This document shows positions 1 to 13,146 of a stretch of 64,000 nt of DNA, in pieces. Both the position numbers and the translations under genes were made by a program. Location of the stretch: the NCBI RefSeq assembly GCF_001485475.2, contig NZ_DF977000.1, forward strand, positions 1 to 64,000, in the 5' to 3' direction. Under the pieces are notes generated by a model that was not told the DNA's origin, did no database searches, and saw only the letters and a program-made list of their open reading frames with translations. How positions within the stretch are numbered: position 1 is the stretch's first letter; every line of letters begins with the position of its first letter. This DNA comes from Tepidanaerobacter syntrophicus (GTDB lineage: Bacteria > Bacillota > Thermosediminibacteria > Thermosediminibacterales > Tepidanaerobacteraceae).

Positions 1-28
1 TATGTATTAAAACTTTTGTACATAAAAA

Positions 29-103
29 TGGCTCCTCGAGCAGGATTCGAACCTGCGGCCCTTCGGTTAACAGCCGAATGCTCTACCGCTGAGCTATCGA
101 GGA
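29..103 (-). tRNA. tRNA-Asn (GTT)
   Basis: Read on the minus strand this is a full cloverleaf: a 7-bp acceptor stem (TCCTCGA with TCGAGGA), discriminator G and encoded CCA, a T-arm GGTTCGAATCC, and the anticodon loop CTGTTAA with anticodon GTT. It is the last gene of the rRNA operon, about 20 bp after 5S. Confidence 0.97.
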
Positions 104-122
104 ACGGTTTAGATATGAATAA

Positions 123-239
123 ATTCTCGGCAGCGACCTACTCTCCCGGGCAATGCCCAGTACCATCGGCGCTGGAGGGCTTAACCTGTGTGTTCGGGAT
201 GGAAACCGGTGTTTCCCCTCCGCTATGGCCACCGAGAAT
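123..239 (-). rRNA. rrf: 5S ribosomal RNA
   Basis: The 117-nt segment closes with complementary ends (ATTCTCGG with CCGAGAAT) and has the usual 5S internal sequence. It lies between 23S and tRNA-Asn, in the standard 16S-23S-5S order on the minus strand. Confidence 0.96.
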
Positions 240-280
240 GTATTTTGCTGTACCTTCAAAATTACACAGTGAGGAAAATT

Positions 281-3244
<2,964 letters not shown>

Positions 3245-3350
3245 TGCGAAATTGTTAAAAATTGATATTTGGAACTTGATATTTGGATTTGATGCTTTGT
3301 TTTCCTCACTGTGTAGTTTTCAAGGTACAGAAATGAAAAAATCTGCTAAT

Positions 3351-3427
3351 TGGTGGGCTTGGATGGACTCGAACCATCGACCTCACGCTTATCAGGCGTG
3401 CGCTCTCACCGCCTGAGCTACAAGCCC
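3351..3427 (-). tRNA. tRNA-Ile (GAT)
   Basis: A 77-nt cloverleaf with acceptor stem GGGCTTG/CAAGCCC, encoded CCA and anticodon loop CTGATAA (GAT). It is in the 16S-23S spacer, the usual place for an Ile/Ala pair. Confidence 0.97.
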
Positions 3428-3446
3428 AAGAATTTTTCTTACTGTA

Positions 3447-3522
3447 TGGTGGAGATGAGGAGACTCGAACTCCTGACCCCCTGCGTGCAAAGCAGGTGCT
3501 CTCCCAACTGAGCTACACCCCC
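3447..3522 (-). tRNA. tRNA-Ala (TGC)
   Basis: A 76-nt cloverleaf with acceptor GGGGGTG/CATCTCC (two G-U pairs), encoded CCA and anticodon TGC in the loop TTTGCAC. In transcript order it comes before tRNA-Ile in the 16S-23S spacer. Confidence 0.97.
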
Positions 3523-3584
3523 ATAAAATAAATATGAGAGAGGATGGTCTCTCAAAACTAAACAGTGTTATGCCCGGTCATACT

Positions 3585-5110
<1,526 letters not shown>

Positions 5111-5227
5111 TGTTAATGTTTTATATCGTTGCTTTAAAAGCTTGGATACAAAAGAATTGAATTATGGTTTATCGTTTCAGGCATAACACTGATTTAGTTG
5201 TCTAGGTTCTTTACGTCACAGTTATTA

Positions 5228-5256
5228 ATTTTAACATATTCTTCTGTGTTTGTCAA
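5228..5256 (-). promoter_or_regulatory. rRNA operon promoter (16S-proximal)
   Basis: On the minus strand: TTGACA, a 17-bp spacer, then TAAAAT. It lies about 120 bp before 16S, with a leader between them, and is a strong sigma-A type match for rRNA synthesis. Confidence 0.85.
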
Positions 5257-5326
5257 CACCTTTTTTTATTTTCTTTTGAAGTGCTGACTTACTAGGTTTT
5301 TTGGTGTTTTCCGTGACTGCTCAAGT

Positions 5327-5356
5327 ATAATACCATGAAACCGGCATTCATTTCAA
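5327..5356 (-). promoter_or_regulatory. rRNA operon promoter (16S-distal)
   Basis: On the minus strand: TTGAAA, an 18-bp spacer, then TATTAT, about 70 bp upstream of the first promoter. Tandem rrn promoters are typical. The stretch 5257-5458 shows no gene; it holds this promoter and the end of the lysS transcript. Confidence 0.6.
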
Positions 5357-5458
5357 ACATTGATATTCGCTGTTATGGCTCATATTTAGAGATTATATTG
5401 ATAAAATTTATACATTCTCTTATAAGCTGCATAATTCTCTTGTTTTTAATAAATTTTG

Positions 5459-6928
5459 CTATTGTTTTGGCCTCATAGTTGGGAATAAAATCACATCTCT
5501 TATAGAGGGAGAATCAGTCAACAGCATAACCATGCGGTCTATACCTATGCCTAACCCGCCTGTAGGAGGCATACCGTGTTCAAGTGCAACTATATAATCT
5601 TCATCAAAAACATGAGCCTCTTCATCGCCTGCCTCGCGCTCTTTTAGCTGTTGCAAAAATCTCTCTCTTTGGTCTATCGGATCATTGAGCTCGGAAAAAG
5701 CGTTACACATCTCTCTCCTTGTAATAAATGCCTCAAATCTGTAAGTAAGATCTGGATTATCCTCTTTTTTCTTTGCAAGAGGTGATATTTCTAAAGGGTA
5801 ATCATATATAAAGGTGGGCTGAACCAAATTTTGTTCAACCTTTTCCTCGAATATAAGGTTAAGTATCTTTCCTCTTGTATCGCTGTCTTTTACCTCTTCT
5901 ATGTTCAGTTCTTTTGCAATTTTTCTTGCTTCCTCATCTGATGTTACGCTATCAAAGTCTATGCCAGTAAATTGTTTGACAGCTTCAACCATGGTCATTC
6001 TTTTCCACGGAGGTGTCAAGTCAATCTCTTCACCTTGATAGGTTATTTTCATTGTTCCTAAGACTTTTTGACTAATATGTGCAAAAAGTGTTTCCATAAG
6101 TTCCATCATATCTTTATAGTCGGCATATGCCTGATATAATTCAAGCATTGTAAATTCAGGGTTATGTTTAACAGAAATCCCCTCATTTCTAAAATCTTTG
6201 CCGAGTTCATAGACTTTCTCAAAACCGCCGACTATAAGTCTTTTTAAATATAGTTCTGTAGCTATACGTAAGTACAATTGCATGTCTAATGCATTATGAT
6301 ACGTTACAAAAGGCCGGGCAGCAGCGCCTCCGGCTATCGGTGACAAGATCGGAGTTTCAACCTCTACAAAACCTCTCTCATCTAGAAATTCTCTAATTGC
6401 TGATATTATCTTGCTTCTAGTAAGGAATGTCTGCTTTACTTCAGGATTCACTATCAGATCAAGATACCTCTGCCTATATCTTGTATCAGTGTCTTTTAAG
6501 CCGTGCCATTTTTCAGGTAGTGGCCTTAATGACTTTGCAAGCATTTTTAAATTTGTAGCGGAGATAGATATTTCTCCTCTTTGAGATTTGAAAACTCGGC
6601 CTTCTACCCCGATTATATCTCCTATATCCAGAAGTTTATACAATTTAAATGTTTCGTCGGATACATTGTCTTTTTTAATGTAAACCTGTATTTTCCCGGA
6701 GTCGTCCTGGATATCAAAAAAAGCCGCTTTGCCATGACCCCTTATCGCCATGATTCTACCGGCTAAAATTACATCCTCATTTTCAAATTCATCAAAATTA
6801 TCTTTGATTTGCTGGCAAGTATTCGAGCGGGGGTATCTTTCGCCATATGGATTTATGCCCATATCTTTAAGTTCCTGAAGTTTTTGCAGTCTAACTTTTT
6901 GGATTTCATTTTCGCTAAGATAGTCCAT
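5459..6928 (-). CDS. lysS: lysyl-tRNA synthetase, class II
   Basis: This 489-aa protein charges tRNA-Lys in the cytoplasm. An N-terminal OB-fold anticodon-binding domain (about residues 55-145) is followed by the class II catalytic core, with motif 2 around [18 protein letters not shown] and the C-terminal motif 3 [13 protein letters not shown]. The length is normal for bacterial LysRS. The start is an ATG with GGAGG 7 bp upstream. It begins 17 bp after greA on the same strand, so the two form an operon, a common pairing in Firmicutes. The rRNA operon follows downstream under its own promoters. Confidence 0.97.
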   Translation of the reverse strand: MDYLSENEIQKVRLQKLQELKDMGINPYGERYPRSNTCQQIKDNFDEFENEDVILAGRIMAIRGHGKAAFFDIQDDSGKIQVYIKKDNVSDETFKLYKLLDIGDIIGVEGRVFKSQRGEISISATNLKMLAKSLRPLPEKWHGLKDTDTRYRQRYLDLIVNPEVKQTFLTRSKIISAIREFLDERGFVEVETPILSPIAGGAAARPFVTYHNALDMQLYLRIATELYLKRLIVGGFEKVYELGKDFRNEGISVKHNPEFTMLELYQAYADYKDMMELMETLFAHISQKVLGTMKITYQGEEIDLTPPWKRMTMVEAVKQFTGIDFDSVTSDEEARKIAKELNIEEVKDSDTRGKILNLIFEEKVEQNLVQPTFIYDYPLEISPLAKKKEDNPDLTYRFEAFITRREMCNAFSELNDPIDQRERFLQQLKEREAGDEEAHVFDEDYIVALEHGMPPTGGLGIGIDRMVMLLTDSPSIRDVILFPTMRPKQ

Positions 6929-6945
6929 TAAAAAACCTCCACTAT

Positions 6946-7422
6946 TTATTTCGTGATGTCAATAATCTCATATCTAACCTTTCCGACAGGTGCTAAAGCT
7001 TCTACTATAGAACCCTTTTTTTTGCCTATTAGGGCACTTCCCACCGGTGATTCATTTGATATTTTATTTTCAAGCGGATTCGCCTCTGCTGAGCCTACAA
7101 TTGTATATTCAAAAATGTCTCCGGTATCCAAATCTTTAAGTTTAACTTTGGAGCCTACGCTTACAACATCAGTAGTTATATCTAGTTCGTCTATAAGCTT
7201 TGCATTCCGTAATTTTTCTTCAAGAAGGGCAATCCTTGCTTCTATAAATGCTTGCTCGTTTTTTGCTTCATCGTATTCAGAGTTTTCGCTGATATCGCCA
7301 AAGTCGATGGCCTGCTTTATTCTTTCAGCGATTTCTCTGCGCTTAACTGATTTTAAGTATTCTAGTTCTTCTTCCATTTTTTTTAAGCCTTCCTGGGTAA
7401 GGACAACTTCTTTTTTTGACAT
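6946..7422 (-). CDS. greA: transcription elongation factor GreA
   Basis: A 158-aa GreA. It binds the RNA polymerase secondary channel and stimulates cleavage of backtracked RNA. The N-terminal coiled coil (about residues 8-75) carries the acidic tip in [13 protein letters not shown]; the C-terminal FKBP-like domain follows (LIGKKKG near the end). The start ATG has GAGGGGAG upstream. It is the first gene of a greA-lysS operon driven by the promoter at 7634-7662. Confidence 0.96.
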   Translation of the reverse strand: MSKKEVVLTQEGLKKMEEELEYLKSVKRREIAERIKQAIDFGDISENSEYDEAKNEQAFIEARIALLEEKLRNAKLIDELDITTDVVSVGSKVKLKDLDTGDIFEYTIVGSAEANPLENKISNESPVGSALIGKKKGSIVEALAPVGKVRYEIIDITK

Positions 7423-7633
7423 ACGATTTTCTCCCCTCGTGATTTTGAAAAAATTGACTTTGGTTTATCAGCATACTGTGCTTCCAGGCCAATCGCACTA
7501 AGCTATTGTTTATAACAAAAATGGAGCTTATGTTAATAATCCTCTTCAATATGTATTATTTATGAAGAGGTATAACAAAGCCCAAATATTGAAATAATTA
7601 TAGCCTTTTCATAGCACTTACAGCTTCTAAAAT
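7423..7633 (-). other. greA leader, about 200 nt
   Basis: No gene is visible. It contains a hairpin with 8-bp arms CCTCTTCA/TGAAGAGG (7541-7548 with 7563-7570). I recognise no known riboswitch or T-box in it. Confidence 0.4.
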
Positions 7634-7662
7634 ATTATAATTCAGCATGGTATTAATGTCAA
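7634..7662 (-). promoter_or_regulatory. consensus promoter of greA-lysS
   Basis: On the minus strand: TTGACA, exactly 17 bp, TATAAT, a perfect sigma-A consensus. Transcription would begin near 7627 and give a leader of about 200 nt. Confidence 0.85.
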
Positions 7663-7796
7663 GGAGCTTTTTATGCTTATTTTCTAAAAATTCCCATCGG
7701 TTTCTGAAAATGTTAGATATGGTATATATCTAAAAATTAGACTATAATAATAAGTGGTTAATTTTTAAAGTCAACAAAAGAAACGGGGGCATTGTT

Positions 7797-9029
7797 TTGT
7801 TCGGTCTAGTGCTTGAAGGCGGTGGTGCTAAAGGTGCTTACCAAATAGGCGCATGGAAGGCTCTCAGGGAACTAAATATTGATATAGGCGGCGTGGCCGG
7901 CACATCGGTAGGTGCTTTAAACGGTGCTATGATACTACAAGGCGACTTCGAAAAGGCTTGGAATATATGGTACGATATTTCTTTTGATAAAATAATAAAT
8001 AATATTGATGAAAAAGAGATAGAGGCAATTAGAAACAAAGAAGTGCGTCCGGAGAATTTAATTTTTGCAGTAAAAAAATTGCGAGAGCTTTTCTCAGAGC
8101 GAGGTCTTGATATTACACCTCTTCGCAAACTTATATCAGAAAACGTATCGGAGGACAAAATTCGAAGTTCAGGAAAAGATTTTGGTATAGTAACGGTTGA
8201 ACTTACTGACCTAAAACCGGTTGAGATTTATATAGAAGATATCCCTTATGGAAAACTAGCTGACTATTTACTGGCCAGTGCCAATCTTCCTATATTTAAA
8301 ATGGAAAAAATTGATGGTAAATTATTCATCGATGGTGGTGTTTTCGATAATCTCCCTGTCGGTCTGCTCGCTGCAAAGGGGTATAAGGATATTATAGTAA
8401 TTAGATTACATGGTTTAGGGCGTGTGCGCGGAGTAAATAGGAAGAAATTAAATCTAATTGTAATTGAACCTTCTGAAGATTTAGGTGGCCTCCTTGACTT
8501 TTCAGCAGAAAGAGCAAGAGTAAATCTTCAATTAGGTTATTATGATACTTTAAAAGTGATAAATAAGTATTCCGGCACACACTATTATATCAAAGAATCA
8601 TATCCGGAAGATTATTATGCGCGTTTTTTCTTTAACATGAACCCAAGGACAGTTTCGCAGCTTGCTGAAATTATAGGGCTTAATGAAAAAATCCCTTGCT
8701 ACCGGCTGCTTTTTGAAAAAGTCATTCCGCGTATAGCTGACATTTTAGATCTGGGTCCTAAAGCCACTTATAAGGATATAATTATTGATATCTTAGAAAG
8801 AGCAGCTCGCACTGCTGAAATCGAGAAATTTAGAATATACGAATTTGAGGAGTTTTTGCAAACAGTACTATCACGGCATCAGAAAAATTCTCAAGGGATA
8901 TCAAATAAAATCCCCCGCATATTGCGAAAGTCTGATCTTGTACTAAAAACCGTAAAAGACCAATTATTGCCGGAGATAGTGGATGTTTTTATTGAAGAGC
9001 TTAAATTACAATTAAAAAATAATGCGTAA
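7797..9029 (+). CDS. patatin-like phospholipase family protein
   Basis: A 410-aa patatin-fold lipid acyl hydrolase. The oxyanion loop GGGAKG is at residues 8-13, the nucleophile elbow GTSVG at 35-39 (Ser37), and the catalytic Asp in DGG at 179-181, so the Ser-Asp dyad is complete. There is no signal peptide. The C-terminal 190 residues are outside the patatin core and I cannot assign them. The start is TTG with GGGGG 6 bp upstream. Its substrate cannot be told from sequence. It is a single gene, convergent with argF. Confidence 0.88.
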   Translation: MFGLVLEGGGAKGAYQIGAWKALRELNIDIGGVAGTSVGALNGAMILQGDFEKAWNIWYDISFDKIINNIDEKEIEAIRNKEVRPENLIFAVKKLRELFSERGLDITPLRKLISENVSEDKIRSSGKDFGIVTVELTDLKPVEIYIEDIPYGKLADYLLASANLPIFKMEKIDGKLFIDGGVFDNLPVGLLAAKGYKDIIVIRLHGLGRVRGVNRKKLNLIVIEPSEDLGGLLDFSAERARVNLQLGYYDTLKVINKYSGTHYYIKESYPEDYYARFFFNMNPRTVSQLAEIIGLNEKIPCYRLLFEKVIPRIADILDLGPKATYKDIIIDILERAARTAEIEKFRIYEFEEFLQTVLSRHQKNSQGISNKIPRILRKSDLVLKTVKDQLLPEIVDVFIEELKLQLKNNA

Positions 9030-9037
9030 AAAATAAA

Positions 9038-9068
9038 GGAAGGCCCGCCTAAGCCTTCCATCTTTTTA
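9038..9068. terminator. terminator between patatin gene and argF
   Basis: Stem GGAAGGC/GCCTTCC with an 8-nt loop, followed by ATCTTTTT on the plus strand and an A/T-rich run on the other side. It probably serves both convergent genes. Confidence 0.75.
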
Positions 9069-9076
9069 CAATAATT

Positions 9077-10042
9077 TTATGCCATTATAAGAGCTAAAAT
9101 AGCCTTTTGCACGTGAAGCCTGTTTTCGGCTTCGTCGAATATCACGGAATGGTCTCCCTCCATCACATCTTCGGTTATTTCTTCGCCTCGATGTGCAGGT
9201 AGGCAGTGCATAACGATAGCATTCTTGTCTGCCGCAGAAAGTACTTCTTGGTTTATTTGATAGCCTGCAAAAACTTTTTTCCTGTATTCAGTTTCTTCTT
9301 CCTGGCCCATGCTTGTCCACACATCAGTGTAAAGGATATCAGCACCGTCAGCCGCTTCAAATACATCTTCTGTCAGTGTAATTTTTGAACCGTTCATCAT
9401 TGCATCAATACTTGCTTTTTCAACTACTTCTTTATCCGGTAAAAACTCTTTCGGAGAAGCTACGGCTATGTCCATTCCTACTTTTGCACATCCATAAAGT
9501 AAAGAATTTGCCATATTATTTTTTCCGTCTCCGATAAATGCCAGTTTTAATCCGCTAAGTTTTTTCTTCTTTTCTTTAATAGTAAATAAGTCTGCCAGCA
9601 CTTGGCATGGGTGCTCATAGTCGGTTAAACCATTTATAATGGGTATATCAGCGTATTTTGCAAGGAGTTTAACATCTTCATGGCTGTATGCCCTTATCAT
9701 TATACAGTCTAAATACCTTGACAGCACTCGGGCTGTATCTTGGATGGTCTCTCCCCTGCCAAGTTGGATATCCCTATTGCTCAAAAACAGTGCATGTCCG
9801 CCTAGCTGCCACATTGCAACTTCAAAAGATACTCTTGTCCTGGTAGAAGACTTTTCAAAAATCATGCCTAGGGTTTTGCCCTTTAGCGGCTGATAATCCG
9901 CTCCCAATTTATGCATTGTTTTAAGCGTTTCACATTTAGTAAGTATTTCGTCTATTTCAAGGTTGCTAAGATCATATAAACTTAACAGATCTTTTCCCTT
10001 TAACAAGCTAACTTCTGTATTCAACCATGGATTTATGCTCAT
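9077..10042 (-). CDS. argF: ornithine carbamoyltransferase
   Basis: A 321-aa anabolic-type OTCase that joins carbamoyl phosphate and ornithine to give citrulline in arginine synthesis. It shows the carbamoyl-phosphate motif SSTRTR, the HPCQ motif (EHPCQVLADL) and the ornithine-site HCLPAHRG. The length is typical (about 310-320 aa). The first 15 residues are a little longer than in many homologues, but the ATG has AGAGG upstream. No other arg gene is adjacent. A catabolic role (arcB) cannot be ruled out by sequence alone, though no arcA or arcC is here. Confidence 0.93.
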   Translation of the reverse strand: MSINPWLNTEVSLLKGKDLLSLYDLSNLEIDEILTKCETLKTMHKLGADYQPLKGKTLGMIFEKSSTRTRVSFEVAMWQLGGHALFLSNRDIQLGRGETIQDTARVLSRYLDCIMIRAYSHEDVKLLAKYADIPIINGLTDYEHPCQVLADLFTIKEKKKKLSGLKLAFIGDGKNNMANSLLYGCAKVGMDIAVASPKEFLPDKEVVEKASIDAMMNGSKITLTEDVFEAADGADILYTDVWTSMGQEEETEYRKKVFAGYQINQEVLSAADKNAIVMHCLPAHRGEEITEDVMEGDHSVIFDEAENRLHVQKAILALIMA

Positions 10043-10071
10043 AAGATCAGCCTCTTTCGTTCTTTTTCATA

Positions 10072-10100
10072 ATTATACATTAAAATGTATTATTATGCAA
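10072..10100 (-). promoter_or_regulatory. argF promoter with possible ArgR operator
   Basis: On the minus strand: TTGCAT, 17 bp, TATAAT. It overlaps a near-palindrome of AT-rich half-sites (ATAATACATTTTAATGTATAAT) that resembles paired ARG boxes. The ArgR/AhrC assignment is inference. Confidence 0.6.
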
Positions 10101-10129
10101 TACCTTTTTATATAAAAACTAAATTTTTT

Positions 10130-10158
10130 TTGCTAAAGTGCGTCAAATATATTATTAT
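10130..10158 (+). promoter_or_regulatory. trxB promoter
   Basis: TTGCTA, 17-bp spacer, TATTAT on the plus strand, about 35 bp before the trxB start. It is divergent from argF. Confidence 0.65.
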
Positions 10159-10192
10159 TTAAGCAGAATAGCTTTAAAAAAGGAGGTATAAG

Positions 10193-11113
10193 ATGATTTT
10201 CGATGTAGCTATAATAGGTGCCGGACCAGCCGGTCTTTCAGCAGGGCTTTATGCGGCAAGAGCTAAGCTTTCCACAATCATTATTGAAAAAATGTATCCA
10301 GGCGGCCAAGCTGCAATGACTTACCGTATAGAAAATTATCCTGGGTTTTCCGATGGCATAGGCGGTGCCGAGCTTGCTGAGGCTATGAAATCGCAGGCTG
10401 AAAGATTTGGCGCCAAAATTTTAAATAACGGTGCTGTAAAAATAGTAAAGGAGGATAATATATTTAATATTATCCTTGATAATGATGATAACGTAGAAGC
10501 AAAAACCGTTATTTTAGCTGCCGGAGCATCAGCGAAAAAGTTGGGCGTAAAGGGTGAAATTGAGTTTACCGGCAGGGGTGTTTCATATTGTGCAACTTGT
10601 GACGGGGCTTTTTATGCAAATAAGACAGTTGCGGTTGTCGGCGGAGGAGATACCGCCATTGAAGAAGCGCTGTTTTTAACTCGGTTTGCAAGCAAAGTCT
10701 ATGTTATACATCGCAGAAATCAATTAAGAGCTACAAAAATCCTTCAAGAGCGTGCATTTCAAAACAGTAAAATTTCCTTTATCTGGGATTCGGTAGTGGA
10801 TGAAATTCGCGGCAAGGATACAGTAAATGAATTAGTGGTCAAAAACGTAAAGACGGGAGAATTAGAGTCTATTTCTGTAGACGGAATATTTGTCGCAATA
10901 GGTCAGACTCCCTTGACAGATTTTGTAAAAGATATCATCTCTCTTGACAATCAAGGCTATATTATAACAAACGAACACATGATGACAAATGTGCCGGGGA
11001 TTTTTGCAGCAGGCGATATTCGCCAAAAACCTTTGCGTCAAGTTATAACCGCAGCCTCCGATGGAGCGGTAGCTGCGGTAGAAGCAGGAAGGTTTATTGA
11101 AAGCATGCAATAG
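10193..11113 (+). CDS. trxB: thioredoxin reductase (NADPH)
   Basis: A 306-aa FAD/NADPH disulfide reductase that keeps thioredoxin reduced in the cytosol. The FAD Rossmann motif GAGPAG is near residue 9, the redox pair CATC at about 133-136, the NAD(P) motif GGGDTA near 152, and the second FAD motif GIFAAGDIR near the C-terminus. The start ATG has AAAGGAGG upstream. It is a single gene with its own promoter and terminator. Confidence 0.95.
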   Translation: MIFDVAIIGAGPAGLSAGLYAARAKLSTIIIEKMYPGGQAAMTYRIENYPGFSDGIGGAELAEAMKSQAERFGAKILNNGAVKIVKEDNIFNIILDNDDNVEAKTVILAAGASAKKLGVKGEIEFTGRGVSYCATCDGAFYANKTVAVVGGGDTAIEEALFLTRFASKVYVIHRRNQLRATKILQERAFQNSKISFIWDSVVDEIRGKDTVNELVVKNVKTGELESISVDGIFVAIGQTPLTDFVKDIISLDNQGYIITNEHMMTNVPGIFAAGDIRQKPLRQVITAASDGAVAAVEAGRFIESMQ

Positions 11114-11129
11114 TTGATTTATAAGTCAT

Positions 11130-11168
11130 AAAAGCGGCCTGCATAACTCTAACAGGTCGCTTTTAGTT
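11130..11168. terminator. bidirectional terminator, trxB / purC
   Basis: Stem AAAAGCGGCCTG / CAGGTCGCTTTT with an 11-nt loop; T-runs lie on both sides. It is between the convergent genes. Confidence 0.8.
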
Positions 11169-11193
11169 CGCATTTTAATCTTGGTATCTGTTT

Positions 11194-11874
11194 TCAGTTA
11201 CCGCAAATTATCTCGCACAATTCCTTTTGAAGGATTGGCTTTCCATTCTTTCTAACTCTCATATTGTCTCCGGAAATCTCGTCAATTACGGCAATTTCAC
11301 CGTCTACTACCCCGAATTCAAATTTGACATCCACTAACTCCAGATCATAATTGCTACATTCTTCTTCAACTAATTTTGTAATCTTTTTTGTAAGGTTTGT
11401 AGCTTGGCTTATTTCATCCTTTGTCATTAATTTTAGCTGAATGAGTGTTTCCTCGTTTATAAGCGGATCCCCTCTTTCATCATCCTTTAATGTTATCTCC
11501 ACAAGATAATCTAGAGGCTGGTCTTCTTTTACATATCTGCCATATCTTCTTACAAAACTCCCTGCTGCTTTTAAACGGCACACAAATTCCATACCGTCGC
11601 CAAACGTTTTTGCACACCTTACCAGCATCGTGTTTTCATCAAGATTCGCATCGATATAATGGGTGCGGATACCTGCTTTTTTCAAAAGCTCAAAAAAATG
11701 CTTGGATAGGCGAAGAGAGGCATTGCCCTTGCCTTCTATTTTTCCTATAACAGTATTGGCTCCAGGATCTACCACATCGTCTGTTCCAGTTACATCATCG
11801 CGAAACTTTAGGAGGATATTCCCATTGCCTGCGTCGAAAACTGTTTTCGTTTTCCCTTCTTTAATTTTTTCCAC
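11194..11874 (-). CDS. purC: SAICAR synthetase
   Basis: A 226-aa phosphoribosylaminoimidazole-succinocarboxamide synthase, a step of purine synthesis that adds aspartate to CAIR with ATP. Family signatures are KEGKTKTVF at the N-terminus, CRLKAAGSFVRRYG, and DELSGDNMR-like DEISGDNMR near the C-terminus. I chose the GTG at 11874 because GGAGG lies 8-10 bp upstream and homologues begin at this point. An upstream ATG would add 20 residues with no family match. It stands alone, away from other pur genes. Confidence 0.94.
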   Translation of the reverse strand: MEKIKEGKTKTVFDAGNGNILLKFRDDVTGTDDVVDPGANTVIGKIEGKGNASLRLSKHFFELLKKAGIRTHYIDANLDENTMLVRCAKTFGDGMEFVCRLKAAGSFVRRYGRYVKEDQPLDYLVEITLKDDERGDPLINEETLIQLKLMTKDEISQATNLTKKITKLVEEECSNYDLELVDVKFEFGVVDGEIAVIDEISGDNMRVRKNGKPILQKELCEIICGN

Positions 11875-12005
11875 CCTAAAAACCTCCGTTAATTTAAAAT
11901 TTGAACGAGTAATCTGATACAGATATTTTACCATATACTTTCAATAAAATACATACAAATCACGAAAAATATTTAAAAATATATTAAGATCATTCGTGTT
12001 TTATC

Positions 12006-12893
12006 CTAAGATTTGCTAGAAGTTACCATATAGACTCCAATGAATACAAGAATACCGCCGATAAGTGTATAAATATTCCATTCTTCTTTTAGAAGTAAAA
12101 TGCCAATTATCACGGCTATCATCGGATTTATATAGTTAAACACTGCGGTTTTTGAAGCTCCGATAATTTTTATCCCTTTGTACCACATATAATAGGAATA
12201 TACGGAACAAAATACCGCAAGATATATTATCGCAGCCCAAGTAGTATAAGAAGCCGACTTTACGGAGCTAATGAAGGAGGGGGTAAATACTATCGGCAGT
12301 ACCGTTATCGCTGCATATATATTTATATATGCCATTACAACAAATGGATCATATTTGTCAACTAAGTTTTTTCCTAAAACTGTAAAAAGAGCCCAGATCA
12401 ATGAATTTGAAAGCAGTAATAAGTCGCCTAAAATAGTACTTCTACTAATAGACATCCCCCTGGCTGCGGTAAATACAAAAAATATGCCTAAGAACGCTAT
12501 TATTGTACCCAAAATATCTAAGGGAGATATTTTTTCTTGATGAAAAATCATCGATGCCAAAAGAACTGTAAAAATCGGACTTGTCGCAATTAAAATTGAG
12601 GCGTTTACTGTCGTAGTCATATTAAGGCCGAAATACTGGATGAAAAAATACAGGGTTACTCCTAAAAATCCTAATATCCACAACCATTTTCTATCTTCTT
12701 TTTCTATAGTGTAATTTTTATGAAAAGTTTTTACCATAAATAAAAATATGGCTGAAGCAACCATAAACCTTAATACTGCAAGATGTACCGGAGATAAGTC
12801 GCGCAGGCCAATCTTAGATATGGCCCAGGAAGTGCCCCAGAAAAAAGCTACGCTGAGAAGATTTAAATATATATGGGTTTTAGAACTAGTCAT
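12006..12893 (-). CDS. EamA/DMT family transporter
   Basis: A 295-aa membrane protein with ten hydrophobic segments in two repeats of five, the pattern of the drug/metabolite transporter (EamA) family. The motif FFWGTSWAISKIGL near the N-terminus is characteristic. The substrate is unknown (amino acid or metabolite export is common in the family). I chose ATG 12893, 8-9 bp from GAGGG, over the GTG at 12902, which overlaps that site. Confidence 0.88.
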   Translation of the reverse strand: MTSSKTHIYLNLLSVAFFWGTSWAISKIGLRDLSPVHLAVLRFMVASAIFLFMVKTFHKNYTIEKEDRKWLWILGFLGVTLYFFIQYFGLNMTTTVNASILIATSPIFTVLLASMIFHQEKISPLDILGTIIAFLGIFFVFTAARGMSISRSTILGDLLLLSNSLIWALFTVLGKNLVDKYDPFVVMAYINIYAAITVLPIVFTPSFISSVKSASYTTWAAIIYLAVFCSVYSYYMWYKGIKIIGASKTAVFNYINPMIAVIIGILLLKEEWNIYTLIGGILVFIGVYMVTSSKS

Positions 12894-12979
12894 TGTATGC
12901 ACCCTCGGAGTATAAGTTATTTTGAAATATCATATCATATTTTTAAAAAGTTTGCTCTTTTCCTTTAAATTTTATGCGG

Positions 12980-13009
12980 TTGCATTTATTGTATTTACAT
13001 TGATATAAT
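12980..13009 (+). promoter_or_regulatory. promoter of MATE gene
   Basis: TTGCAT, 18-bp spacer ending in an extended TGA, then TATAAT. It leaves a leader of about 130 nt in which I recognise no riboswitch. Confidence 0.6.
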
Positions 13010-13146
13010 AGATGCTGTAAGCAAATTGCGCCCATCGGGAAAAACGAAGCTCGGTAAATTAGTTTTGATGATTTTTGTATTTACAGGTATAAACGAGATA
13101 AAAATTTTAACAATACTCACAACTATTGTAGAAAGGGGTTGAAGAA

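Noticed and set aside
12903-13146. Riboswitch before the MATE gene
   Set aside because: The leader has some GC-rich pairing but matches no class I can recognise.
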